DNA from: Siphonodentalium dalli
Lineage: Eukaryota > Mollusca > Scaphopoda > Gadilida > Siphonodentaliidae
Direction: 5' to 3'
DNA: 64,000 bases
Assembly (NCBI GenBank): GCA_032622095.1
Contig: CP136066.1
Span: 92,587,319 to 92,651,318 of the forward strand
This document shows positions 31,731-44,200 of this stretch, piece after piece. Positions within the stretch are counted from its first letter, which is position 1, and each line of letters begins with the position of its first letter. The notes beneath the pieces were generated by a model that saw only the letters and a program-made list of their open reading frames with translations, ran no database searches and had not been told where the DNA came from. The position numbers and the translations under genes were made by a program.

Positions 31731-32889
31731 TATATTCACAAGTATTAGGCACAATTGTTTTTTTTAATTTAATCAAAATCTCGGAAAGGTAAGTATCAAG
31801 GCTGATAGTGAAAATAAGAGGTCAAAAAATCATCCTCACAAAAGCAAAATTGTTTATCAAATTGATCTGGAATTCTAGCATTATGTGCCCAAGTAATCAT
31901 ATTTTTTGTTAAAGTTTAGCTTCCATCGTACTTTAAACAAGTAAGCATAGAAAATCATTCGAAGTTGTCAATGAAATTTTTTTTTTTTGGTACCCAAAAC
32001 GTCCGTCCAGTGAAAAACAAAAAATCAAATAATCTAACCCCTAAATCACCGAAATCTATTCTATTATCATCAAACTAAATAGCCTTATTGTCATTTGTCA
32101 AACAGACGTTGTTTCATGAAGTACAGCTAATTTGGTGGTGGCACTCAACATACATCGTGTTTAATAACGATTTATGTTCTTTCTTTTCGTCCGTTTTACA
32201 GATTTCTATTCCCGGGAAGCCATTTTGCAAAACTGAAAGCGAAACTAACTTGAACTTTATTAAATTAATTTTAATATTTTAATTGATATCCGGCATTCTT
32301 AATGACAAAAATCATGCGGTGGATATATAATACCCACTAGATAAGGAATTTGATAAAACATTATTTTTTATCGATGTAAATTATTTTATTTTGGAGTCGT
32401 TTAAGGCAGCGTTTCTCGAGTTTGTTTCGCACTTTCAAAATGGCCTCCCGAGAATAGAATCATGTTAAACTGACGGGGAAAAAAAGACAAAAATCGTTAT
32501 TAAACTCGATGTATGTTGAGTACCACCCCCAAATTAGCTGTCCTTCGTGAAACAACGTCTGTTTGACAATAGAGCTATTTAGTTTGATGACTAGAGTATA
32601 GATTTCGGTGATTTAGTTGTTGGATTGTTTGATTTTTTTAATTTTTCATTGGACGGACGTTTTGGGCACCAACCAAATAAATTTGATTTATCAACTTTAA
32701 ATGTTTTTCTATGTTCACTAATCTCAAATACGACGGCGAACCAAACTTTTTTGAAAACTATTATTTGGTCACATAGTGCTGCAATAACAGATCAATCAAA
32801 AATAAAATGTTGCTTTTGTAGAGAAAAATGCTGCCTTTCCGAGATTTTGATTGAATAAAAAAAAATTGTGCCTAATACCTGTGGGTATA
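31731..32889. mobile_element. Large fold-back element, ~500-nt arms, ~135-nt centre
   Basis: The left arm begins at 31731 with 'cacaagtattaggcacaatt' and the right arm ends at 32889 with its inverse. Pairing continues through 'aaaatctcgga', 'aaaacgtccgtcca', 'gattt(cggtgattt)', 'caaacagacgttgtttca' and 'caacatacatc', and on to about 32265 and 32400. Arms differ by scattered substitutions and small gaps. No transposase is seen. Transcription across it would give a long self-complementary RNA. The class (fold-back transposon or inverted duplication) is undecided. Confidence 0.85.
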
Positions 32890-33530
32890 TTGATATTGCA
32901 TTCTGAAATAGAACCTTTATTGTAATATAGCATAGAGTCCTTTCTTACAACACAATGATGGCAAAGAAATATTTTAGATTCGTAGTATATCCTGCGGTAT
33001 GCCCTGATACAAACAAATTGTTCAATCAAATATTGCAATTTACAAGTTTATCAGCAGTGTACTTGTCCATTGTTAAAAAATTTGCCTTAATGTCCAATAT
33101 AGTGTATTCTTTCTAACTCTTAAATGAATATTAATGAAATTTGGCGAATATGCCGGTATACTGTGGTATAATTTATAATATTTTATTTGCAAAAGTTTAA
33201 CATACCAATGACAACTGTCAAATTTGTCAGCATTTATGTTGGTACTTAAAAATATAAACCTTGATATCACACATTCACATCTAATAACATTATGTCATAT
33301 ATATTGATGCTATATTCTGAACTAGAACCTCGATATAACATGTTGTGCTTTCTTACAACGCTATGATGGTCAAGAAATAAGATATGTAGTCTATCCTGTG
33401 GTTTACACTGGTACGTGTGACCATGGTATACCCTGGTACACACAAATACATAGCATATACAACAAGTCAGGCGATTTGAGAATAAACCATTCTGAACAGA
33501 ACATGTGTATGTTGGTATACCGTGTATAAT
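32890..33530. repeat. 'ggtatac' repeat array, right part
   Basis: The unit 'tattgat..(t)attctga(a/a)ctagaacc...ctttcttacaac...atgatgg' occurs at about 32889-33010 and 33299-33420, and the 'gtcagcatttatgttggtac' block at about 33220. Palindromic 'ggtataccctggtac' motifs lie at 33425-33450. It belongs with 31312-31730, the two being split by the fold-back element. Confidence 0.7.
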
Positions 33531-34182
33531 TTGAAAAATGCAATCAGTGGCAACAAATATTCTGAACTACTAGCTGGGAGGATCTGATATTTCTAAAAGG
33601 TGAACATATATGTCACCTCAGCACCATCTGAAGTCCCAACGAGAATGGATCCATGACTTAGACCGGATTGAATGACGTCATAATACTCGGCGTAGCGAAA
33701 GACTTTTACAACGATACAATTACGCTGCATGGGTTCCCAAAACGATTGGTTCTCGCGATGTACTTCTGTGCCGCTCTAGAAATATTCGCGTTGGTTTAGG
33801 TGGGAAATTCCGGGATCCAAGTGTCACAAGCATCACATGGGGACTCGAAACGAAATGTTGACACGTATAGTGACACGTAGGGTGGTTGTTGTCATTCTGT
33901 TCTCCACGTGCAGCCTGTTATCGTGAAACTAACCATAATTACGGGCGTATTTTAATGAGCGAACTGCGTTCATATTGACAATATTTAACCATAACATGCG
34001 CTCTATATGGACATAAAACGCGTCTTTTAAAGTCCGATATGGGACTGTTTCTATTTTGTTCAGGACACGACATACCATATCACACTCTTTATAAAGTTCT
34101 TTCACAACGGCCCGCGTCATTCAACGGAATGATGAGTATACGCTCATTATTGGGCTGATTTCAGAATAAGATCCGTTAAATA
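33531..34182. other. No gene recognised
   Basis: Intergenic sequence 3' of the receptor gene. No coding signal stands out. Confidence 0.4.
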
Positions 34183-34503
34183 TTAACCTCTTAACTGCTA
34201 ATGACGTTATGACGTCGAGTGCTGGGCCGTTGACGTTATGGCAATTTTCCAGTGGAAAAATATAACGGGAATATCACAAAAACCATACAAACTGACTCAA
34301 TTGATGAAATGCTATTATCATTTACAATCGTGGAACATTTCACTGTTTGAAACTTCGAGATACAGTTGTTCCAATGTACCAATCTCTGAGTTCCAGTTAT
34401 GAATAATGGCCACTGCTAGTGTGCTGAAGTAGGCCCGTATTAGGTACGGAAGTATAGTACACGGCGTGACGTACGTCCGTTCTCACTACAGTTAAGAGGT
34501 TAA
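34183..34503. mobile_element. 321-bp TTAA MITE
   Basis: The left end TTAACCTCTTAACTG and the right end CAGTTAAGAGGTTAA are exact reverse complements, including the TTAA target duplication (34183-34186, 34500-34503). The interior has repeated 'gacgttatg' motifs. Such ends fit piggyBac-like non-autonomous elements. It lies about 460 bp downstream of the receptor stop codon. Confidence 0.88.
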
Positions 34504-34962
34504 CATATGTGAATATTTAGGTCATATATGAACCCATTTGAATGATATGGATATGCTGTCCGTGTGAGTAGTACCGTTGATCGACGATGACATTTGAATA
34601 TTTATCGTAATTTAAATTACTGAGTTTAATCTTAAGTGGGTATACAATATTTGAGTTTCTCGACTATGTAGTGTCGGCGGACAAATTTTTCTTTCGTTTA
34701 GTGACTTCTTGAAGGCTCAAAGGGATTTGCAGCGTTTCCCACCATAGTCCAAAACATTCTACATATCAATCGAGGGGAAGAATGATTTATCAAGGAGACC
34801 GGGTCAAAGTTTGGAGCTATGAGGGCGCTGGTCTGTCATGTGTTTATATCTGATATCTCAATGTTTGTTTGTTGAGGTGCGAGAAGCAGGTGATAGGCCG
34901 AACGTAATTGTGTAAAAGAAAATATCATATGTTCACCGGGACATTATAATTGAAAAATGGTT

Positions 34963-35224
34963 CTATTCATCACGTGTAGAGTCAGACACACTGAAAGAGT
35001 ATTTCGTATCCAAGCATGATGGAATGTTACAGGAGTCTTTTACTAATTTAATCACAACAGTCACACCAGCAAGAACGGAAACAGCAACATACAGTAAGAA
35101 TGGCCCCGCCAAGTATTTCATGTCGAGACTAGTAGCAGATGAAGACTTCTTTCCGCATTTCGACATCGGCCACCATTTATTTCTCCATTTGGCGATTAAT
35201 CCTGATTCCTGCATATTGGCTATG
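34963..35224 (-). CDS. iGluR exon 10 visible (S2 end, M4, C-terminus, stop)
   Basis: Acceptor TCCTTTTCAG and stop TAG at 34963-34965; 262 bp entering at phase 2. It encodes [15 protein letters not shown] (the 'l.ElkkKWW' end of S2), M4 ([18 protein letters not shown]) and a tail ending SVSDSTRDE. The tail lacks an obvious PDZ ligand. Confidence 0.93.
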
Positions 35225-38200
35225 CTGAAAAGGAAATGACTCAGATTATATATGAAGACCAAATAAAGCACGGTAACTAATAAGAGCCAGTCCCAGTGAA
35301 CCAACACCTTCTAAGATACTAACATAGTTGTCTGATTCTCTGAATTTCCGTTAAATGTCAATAGTTCAATTATCTTGGGGGGGGGGGGACATTTTATGAT
35401 CGTTTATACAGTGGTAACACACACACTGTCTATCCTTCTCAGCTGGAGCTTTCCTTTCTTGTTATGTTTTCTCATTATATTCATTATTCCTGAACCTATT
35501 CCCTTCAAATCGGAATCTTGATATTTGCTCCTTCTATGTATACTATGCACGCTTTTCATCTCTTGAGGCAAAAAATCTTAACATATTAAATGGTGATCCA
35601 CTTCTAGTTAGATCCTCATCACCATTATTTATACTAAATAATTCTATCATCATAGGAATAGCGAGGTTTTGTCTTGTTTGTTATCTGGTATTATGAGGGT
35701 CGACTAAAATTGTTTAAACCAAGAATTTATCGGTCAACTCTTATAATTCACAATGTTAATATCTCGGAGGAAGCAGGATATTTACACTTGATATCCGTTT
35801 CGATGTAATTGAATGTAAACAATTGCAAAGAATGCAGAACATTTTTGAATTTACTCCCGGTGGTCAAGTCATATTTCTGGGTAGCAGTTGTTTGGTGAAA
35901 CATTTGATGCGCATTACATATTGCACTCACGGACTGACGCCCGAGGGACGGATGAAGTTTCGTGCTTAAGATGTCGCACATATGGTTGGTTTCAGCTTGG
36001 TAAAAACTAAATCGTCCATTAACAAAGCTACATCATCAAAGTAGTTGATTCGTTGCAATCATCAATTTAAGAAATAAATAGACTGTGCGCATCAGCGTGT
36101 AAAGTAGAATTCGACCAGCAGGTAATTGATTGCAGGCCAATGCCCAGTGTATTTATTTTCTTTGTAATTCTATTGTATATTTTCGTCGAAACTATAGCGA
36201 CAGACGTAAAAATGTGGTTTCCGAAACCCGCTATATAATACCCCAGTTTTGATATTCGATGTATGATTTCCACTAAACAGTTCTTCTCTTCGAACTATAA
36301 CGTCAAACATGACGTCACAGCAACTCCTTTTCTTTGTTTCTCTGGTAAAATTTGGCAGGTAAGACTTCTTTTTATTCTATGTTAAATGACCAAATTTGAA
36401 TTATGATAGTTTTGAAGGTTTGAGGCGTTGGCAGCATCGCATGTTTGTGGTACCATTCAGAATAATTCGAATTGTACCGCAAAACGAAGTTCAAATATTC
36501 ATGGGAACACAGGCTACTGAACCGAACCTCGCACTCAGGTCTAAGCAATGCTCAGTCGGTCCCATTAGAACCAGATGCCAAGTCACCAATGAGAGATTCA
36601 CATGTCATTAACCGAGAATTTCGACATTTGGAAATGACTTTTCCTTTCCTATCCAATTGGTGTTCATTTAAGCATTTTAATTATCACATGAATATATCGT
36701 CGGAAATATCAGGGGAGACTTACTTTTTTGCAGGTGTTTATAATGCTGTGAATTGTAAATACCTGTGATCGAAGGCTTGCTTATATGGCGCTTTCTTTGG
36801 AACAATGAAGGCTAAAGTAGCGGCATTGAACGTCTCTTCAGCTACAACGAGGCGGCCACATTCGGTTAGAGCGTAATAGTCGAGTTCCGATCTGTCAGTC
36901 AGATAGGCATATCCCCCAGTTTTAACAAGCCGAATGCCATCAGGTGTGTTATCGGCAAACACATCATTCTCCTCCATTTTACTCCAGATCTTGCTGTAGA
37001 GATCGCCACTCGATTTCTGAGGTAAGACACAAACAGGAAGTGTGTTATGACTGTGTTGCGTGACTTGATATTATGGAAAATCCAATTAAGCATATCATAG
37101 GTAAGGTTTGTGCTCAAATCGTGGCATAGAAGCATAAATATAAGAACTGTAGTTTTCACCAAATAAAAGATCTTCTCTGGAAGTAATCAGCGAAACAATT
37201 GAATCTCACATAGTGTCAGGTTATATATATAGAAACTAACATGTCAAAGAAGATCAAATTTGTTTGTGATATTAATTATTTGCCTCTTTATGTAGAACTC
37301 CTATAACTGATATTCTCATAAATCAAGGGATTTAACCCTTTCTATACGTTCTATACTGAGTGAATTATCCCACCAAGTTACAAAAGTATACAATGGAATG
37401 GATGTATATTACGGGCGGGCGGTACAGTATGCCGTGTCGAGATATGTTCTATCACACCACTTTTTAGAGAAAAACATCACGTGAATTTCGACAGTGGTTG
37501 CACAAAATCGCGGAATGTGATGAACAATTGAAGTATTTATTTATTTTTTAACAGTTATTATGAATACATAGGTTCATATTAGATAACTTTCCTTAGCTTA
37601 ATGAAAACCAGTTGCGACCTCATGTCATGTCTCATGACGTCATTTGTCTTGACAGGCCAGAATGAAGACATGACTGCACTTGTCATGTCGTCTCCGCTCA
37701 ACTGATTTCGCCTGACTAGACTAGACCTATAAACGCAGACACGCTTGAATTAATAACATGGTATACTCATATACCGTCTACCGGATTCGTGTCCGTATAT
37801 GAGCACTCATTTCTAGTCATGTTTCTATTTATAGATGTCCCTGTATCGGGTCTGAATGTGGCGACATAAATTGTACAGCATTCACTATATATGTCGTTAT
37901 ATGATAGGCCTATATTATCAAAGGTCGGGACGTCTAAACCATAGGCTATATATATAGGTATAATTGTCTGATCGTATCAAAAACGATCTACGAGATCAAT
38001 CAACAATTCGCGTCGTTATCATGTGCTAGGCCTAAATAGACATATAGTTTCATGACTATTTATACAATATTTCGTAACGTGCTTCCCATTAACACCATGT
38101 TAGAGTATTTCTATGTGGCTTGCATATCATATACTAGTATAGGGGTGTTCAGGTAAAACTAAGCAGACGACAGCGATAGGATATGAAAACGATAATAGAT

Positions 38201-41200
38201 GTTCCGAAGGATTCATATTAATTGAAGGGAATGTTTAGATAATAAGTTTAAAAAACGAATAGTGGTCGTTTTGGCGAACTTATTATCTGAAATATAATAC
38301 TAAGGAATCAATGAGTATTTAGTAAAGAAAGGATTAAGTTGAATGTTGTATAGACATGTGACCTAAAACGTATCTGATACGAGCTCATGGGTCGAATCTA
38401 GTAATTTTCTGGTACAGAAACGTACCAACATGTGACATCTTTAAGGATTTCATGTCATAAACTTATAAAGTTGATTTCCCACTCAAGCCTTGAAATAGTG
38501 TGTCTGTCATTTGCAGAATGAGGTCCCCAGAGTGAGAATTTAGTGACGCGATTCCTCACGGCGGGCGAGCCTCACCAAATTCACCCTCCGTGGACCTCAT
38601 TCTGCTGAGGCATCAATTGCTTTGGAGACAAAGGATAGAAGTCCCCCAGTTGAAATGGGTGATGTTCACCCACATCGATTATGCATTTTGTCTTCTGCAA
38701 AGTATGGGACGTAGAAACTGAATAAAAGGAGGGAACACATAACTAGAAACTTGAGACTATGGATACTTCAAGAAGATGAGGCCCAAGCAAAATAAGGTCC
38801 CAGAGAGTTTATTTAGTTATGTTAGTCCGCTGTGCGACAGCGGCACTAAATTCACCATCTGGTGACCTCATTCTGCAAATGACAGACAAAATGTTGCTTT
38901 TGTTCCCACTGATGGGTGATTTGTGTCATTTTGTAGCAAATTTCAAAAACAATTTCTAAACAGGTCGGACAACTATATCCATTTAGGAGTTACATACCCT
39001 GTGTATTCGGGGATTCGAGCATGAACAAAGTGTGTGAATCAGCCGACTAGCTGGTGAGATTACAAACATTGTTCATGCTCGAATACCTGAATACTCAACG
39101 AAACAGGGTACGTTTATCTACATTGTAATTTCTCAAAACATGTATTAGAAACTGCAGGAAAGGCACTTTTTATCGGCATTACATGATATAAAGTGAGCTA
39201 ACCTTTTTCGGTGATCAAATATCTAGGTAAGTTTCATGGGTTTACTCGGAATTGTGCCCGAACAACTTCATGTTAACCAGATCGACAGTAAACAGCTTTC
39301 ATGTTGAACTCGATATGGTATCGATATGTGACGTACTTAGCAGTTTCTATTGTATATTCTTACTATGCGCTGTGTTATAGCGACGTGCATAACCCAGGTA
39401 CCAATATTAATATAATATAAATATAATATAACATTTATTAGTATCAGAACTATTTCACGGGACGTACGACAAGCGGCTTTGAAATATATTGTTATTAGTT
39501 TTAAAGCTATGACTTACCGAGAACAAATCTTGCAAGTTGGTCCCTTTTTCAATAAGTGGTTTTATCTTGTCCTGGTCAGCCAGGGCTCTGAGACTGTTGA
39601 TATGGTTGTGTGGAGCGGGCACAGTTAGAAAAGCTGCAAGGTTAGCTGTGTACGTTGACGCCATTACGACTGTGAACAACCACCAGACTCCGATGATTAT
39701 TCTGCTGGATACAGCTAGTGGCTTCGGGTCAGTACCTGCACAATTAGAACAAGCAAATAGTCACAATTGTGAAGTCCTAGACAAAATATTTGCATAAGTC
39801 AAAACAAAAAAGTCAAAATTGCAGAAAGTTAGTACTCTTGTGCCTTGTGTGTTGTCGTGACAATGTCGTCCATGTGCGCTTAGACGTTTGTGTTGATAAA
39901 ATAATCGGAGAACCAAATCACACCGTTTCGCAATACAGCTTTTTGGTTCTTGTGAGACTTTCCAAACTTAAGGTACAAAATTACACAAATGTTCGATATT
40001 TTGTGTGTTTAATAAGAGTAGAATGTTGATCTGCTTGCTTGGTATATATCTTAATAGCGCGGAAGTCCACCGAAAATAACTAATGTGGGTAAAATGTCGC
40101 CGGTCACCGACTCATCAATGGACGCAAACTCTGAATAGAGTTTGCACCATCACATCATTTTCACTGCATATGTAATCTTAATAGCTAGTATCAGCAAATC
40201 GCAAATTTCGATACATTCAATATATTGATATTAATTTTGTTTTTGTTTCTTTGGGTACCGAGAACTGAAAAGACGAGGGAATTCTCAAACATGAAGATTG
40301 TGTATTGGCGATTGAAACAAGAACATTAAGTTCCCCTTCACGATCTTTCAGATTATATAAACTCTCCAGTGAAATCGTTAAATGTTGCGTAAGTTATTGG
40401 TACCTGCAATAATTAATTTTGAAGATTTGTTCATGTCATGATTGAAGGTTATTAAGTAATGTGTTACATCAATCAGATATGCCAAATTTCGAAAAGAAAT
40501 TCCAGACAGATTTCGAGAAAATCCATATTGTATCATCGATAATGTTAGGCAAACGTGTATCTTGGCCGTAATATACACGTACCCTGTTCCATGAAGCAAG
40601 AAAACGCCAGCCACAGATAATCGAGAAAACCGTGGTCAAGACACTCGTCGCTTCTTGTTCGCCACCGGATATGTGCAACGGCAGTTAGTGCTAAACCAAC
40701 CACCACAACACATAGACCGTTAAGACACCACACTGACCAAGCAAAGGGTTGGAAGAGTCTGAACAACGTATCTGATGCATTACTATCATCGCTGGTAATT
40801 ATGCCAACTCCTTCATCGGCGAATGGCTTGATAAAGTCTATAATAGTCCCTCGGATTTCAGTCACAGTGAATGGTCCGACGGCCAAGTCAGCTTCCTTTG
40901 AAGAAAATAAGACACGAGGATTGGTTACACTCACGAAAAAAGTTCCAGTCTCATCAATATTTAGCCCATATGCTTGTGAAATCAGCACTGACGTGAATGG
41001 TTGATACATGTTTTTAGATATTTTGGATGCGATTATACCTCGAACATACATATGTTTGGATATCGTCCTGTGATAATATATAGGCCTTTAACCCTTTGAA
41101 CCCGACTGGCCGCAAAAGCGGCCAGCCAGAAAACGTTCATACACCCGACTGGCCGCAAAAGCGGCCAGCAGCATTCAGTGACATCATAAACCTATGTAGC

Positions 41201-44200
41201 ATGTGTATACATATTATAACCATTGGTATATCCACTTATATCTATGTAAATGATCCCAATGAACTTCAGCAGTGCCATGGGTGCATGTGTATGAGTTTGT
41301 TGCCGACTAGTTGGGGTAGAAAAACATGCGCATGCGCACAGCGCAGAATTTAACAAACGTACATTATTTGAAGCGATTCGGGTAAAGCTCTACAGTGTTG
41401 CGCGGTTCGCAGGATTGTATAAAGACACCATTTCGATCACTCTTTTTGGTTTAAATTAGTATTGCATACATAATCAGTGTTCTGTCATATGTGAGGAAGG
41501 CGCACGCAGTTTCTTATTTGAGTCGATTTGTTTCGCGCATGCATGCGCATAGGATAAAATGATAAATGTATGGATTTTTGTGAAATGATACAATCACATC
41601 AGGAGGAGCGGATAGCTCAGTTGGTTTGTGGGCCGACCTCTGAGCTACACCTTCGACACGGTCGAGGGTTCAAATCCGACAAAATATCGGTCGGACTTTG
41701 TGTCGCCATCTGCATCCCCAGTACCACGGGCATCACAAATCAATCATCGATGCCACGATCAGTGATCTGAGAAAGATTCCAGAAGCCAAAGAGTCTCAGA
41801 CAAAATTTGAAAAAATGCGTACTGGACTAACTTCGTACCTCTGCTCCTCTCGTAATGTCATGACCAGGGATGACACTACACTTGGCACACCGTCGGATCG
41901 GGAGCAGACGCTAATGGCTGTCCCGTGTGCAACAATGTGCGCACGTTAAAGATCCCTACAGTGGCGAAGAAGTCACGGGTTCGGCAAAAAAACTTCCTGG
42001 AAACATTATGGATCTACTCGATCCCGTCCTGTAAAAGCCAGCCTTGGTCACTAGGACGTAACAACTACAGACAGATACAGAGATACATCAAGGATCTCCA
42101 TAGTACACAAATTTGCGTTATACAGCTGCACGTTTTGACATTGCACCAGAGTAGTACTGTGGAAATGGGTTGCATGGTCACAATACCATCTAGTCCGATC
42201 TACTTGCGCGTGCACATTACAAACAATTGGTCAAATCGTGCATTATTGAGCAATTATTTAAAGTTTAAGACGAACATGACCATCACCGTGCCCTATAGGC
42301 GATGTCTAAAACGGGACGTAATGCCATTGAATGCACAGGGAAGTGGTGTCATTCGATCACTTGGGCTATATGCTTAGCAACCATTGATACCGTTAAATAC
42401 AAACTACATGTAGGTTAAATTTTCTGACCTGATGTATCTCCAGTTTCACAATAGGGTATTGACTGCATAGAAAATGCCGTTTCTTAGCGCGGAATTATAC
42501 GACGCTATAAGCTATAATTGCATTATACTTTCAGTTCCGGGTAGTTGCTTAAAAAACGGTTACCAGGGAGTGATCGTGTGGCAAAGTATACCGTTCTAAA
42601 AAAAATACACAGTGGCCCATGGGAACATACCTGTATAATTTCAGACCTGTAGCACCATTTGAACATAACCATCAGCATGTGCATGCCAATAATGTCTAAA
42701 TTGGGGCATAATACAATTGGATTCACAGGGCAATGGTGTCAATCGATCATTTGGGGTATTTGCTTAGCAACCGTTGCTACCCTTAAATACAAGTTAGGAT
42801 CAGATTTCTGGCCAGATATATCTCAAATTTCACAATAGGGTGTTGACTACATCAAAAACGCAATTTCCTTGGGCTGAATTACGACCGTAAAAGCTATAAT
42901 TGTATTTTACTTTCAATATCGGGTAGATGCATAGCAACCGTTACCAGGGAGTGACCACGTGGCAATGTAAACAGATCGTAAAATAATCAGTGGTCCATGG
43001 GGAACATACATCTAAAGTTTCAGAAATGTTACACCACTTGAACATAAACAACACCATACATCTAAACACTGGTCACAATATAAAAAATACCACTGGGAGC
43101 CCAGTGTCAGGGTGTCGATCGTTGTGGGGAGCCAGGGTTCAAAGGGTTAATATAATAACGCGTAGTACTGAGAGGCACACGTCTCGGGAACTAAGCCGAT
43201 AATTAAGCATGCCACATTCATACCTTAGTTCTGCCTTAGTTTCAACCTCCGGCCGTTTCACAAAAATCATAGATTGCGAGTCCATATAGTCCATGGGTGC
43301 TTTTATTTGTACATAGCTCGTAATTTCATTGTTTTAATCTAATCCACTGATTTGTCTTCACAGTTGCTTCGCTACGACCAGTGTTGATACCTGATTCTGT
43401 TCTTGTTCGTGATATGGCCTAGCGGCTATAACGACGTTAAACCCTCAATCAATCAAGCAATTAATGCAGAACGGTTGGGTTTATGATGTGCTTATCATAA
43501 TAGTACTTACCCCTCTTGACACCATACCGACCATCCCTGTCCACGTCCCATCCGTTTTCTTTGCACCAAACTCACTATCCTCCGGCTCGATTATGTCGTA
43601 TCTATAAATATTCCCATCAGTTAAACCATTTACAATGAGAAAAAATACATGTGTTGAACGTAACACAGACTTGAACGTAACTCAGACTGTCTATTATGAG
43701 TTTATTCATAGTATGTGTGTAATTCAGACGTTGTTTTCTGAGATGACACATTCAATGAGACTGGCATGTTCGACAATCCCCGTTGATTGTTATATTCTAT
43801 CCCACACACTCGGTGTATTATTTTCTGATGTTAATGTGTGACATATATACGTACCTAAATTTGAGATTTGACGCCATCAGTCGAAGTATATCCATTAACA
43901 TCCCAGTATATGACGTTAAGTTGGTTTTACCTTTAACAACAAATGGGTCGATCTGCAAGTATACGAAATATAACGTTGTTTCATGCGACACTTAGCAAGA
44001 CACGAATCAGGTTTATAGCCACATGTATGAGTAATTAGTAATTTTTAACGTGTTATCATTACCAACGGAAGTCACCTGATTCGGGTGACTATTCCGCCTA
44101 CATGCACGTACACGGTTAATAAGAAGGCGTCCCATTCATGAATTTTCAAAAAGCTAAATTTCGAACTAGCATTTTGAAGGAAAAATCATTACCCCTCATA

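Larger units (their letters stand above)
41092..43146. mobile_element. 2.06-kb piggyBac-like TTAA element in an iGluR intron
   Basis: The ends are 12-bp perfect inverted repeats CCCTTTGAACCC, flanked by TTAA at 41088-41091 and 43147-43150. A CCC-initial terminus at TTAA is typical of piggyBac. No transposase is present. Near the left end the block CTGGCCGCAAAAGCGGCCAG, an 8-bp-arm hairpin, occurs twice (about 41106 and 41148). The element hosts a SINE and a ~389-bp tandem duplication. It sits in the intron between the S1 and pore exons. Confidence 0.85.

Noticed and set aside
39518..40895. Apparent frame break between the pore exon and the M3 exon
   Set aside because: Recounting the G-run at 40582-40584 places the donor after a single G of the codon (phase 1), which joins correctly to the phase-1 acceptor at 39735.
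41604..41680. Functional tRNA gene
   Set aside because: A and B boxes are good, but no acceptor stem closes and a SINE body follows, so it is a tRNA-derived SINE head.
42300..43050. CRISPR-like array
   Set aside because: Only two long copies with a ~389-bp period; this is a tandem duplication inside a transposon.
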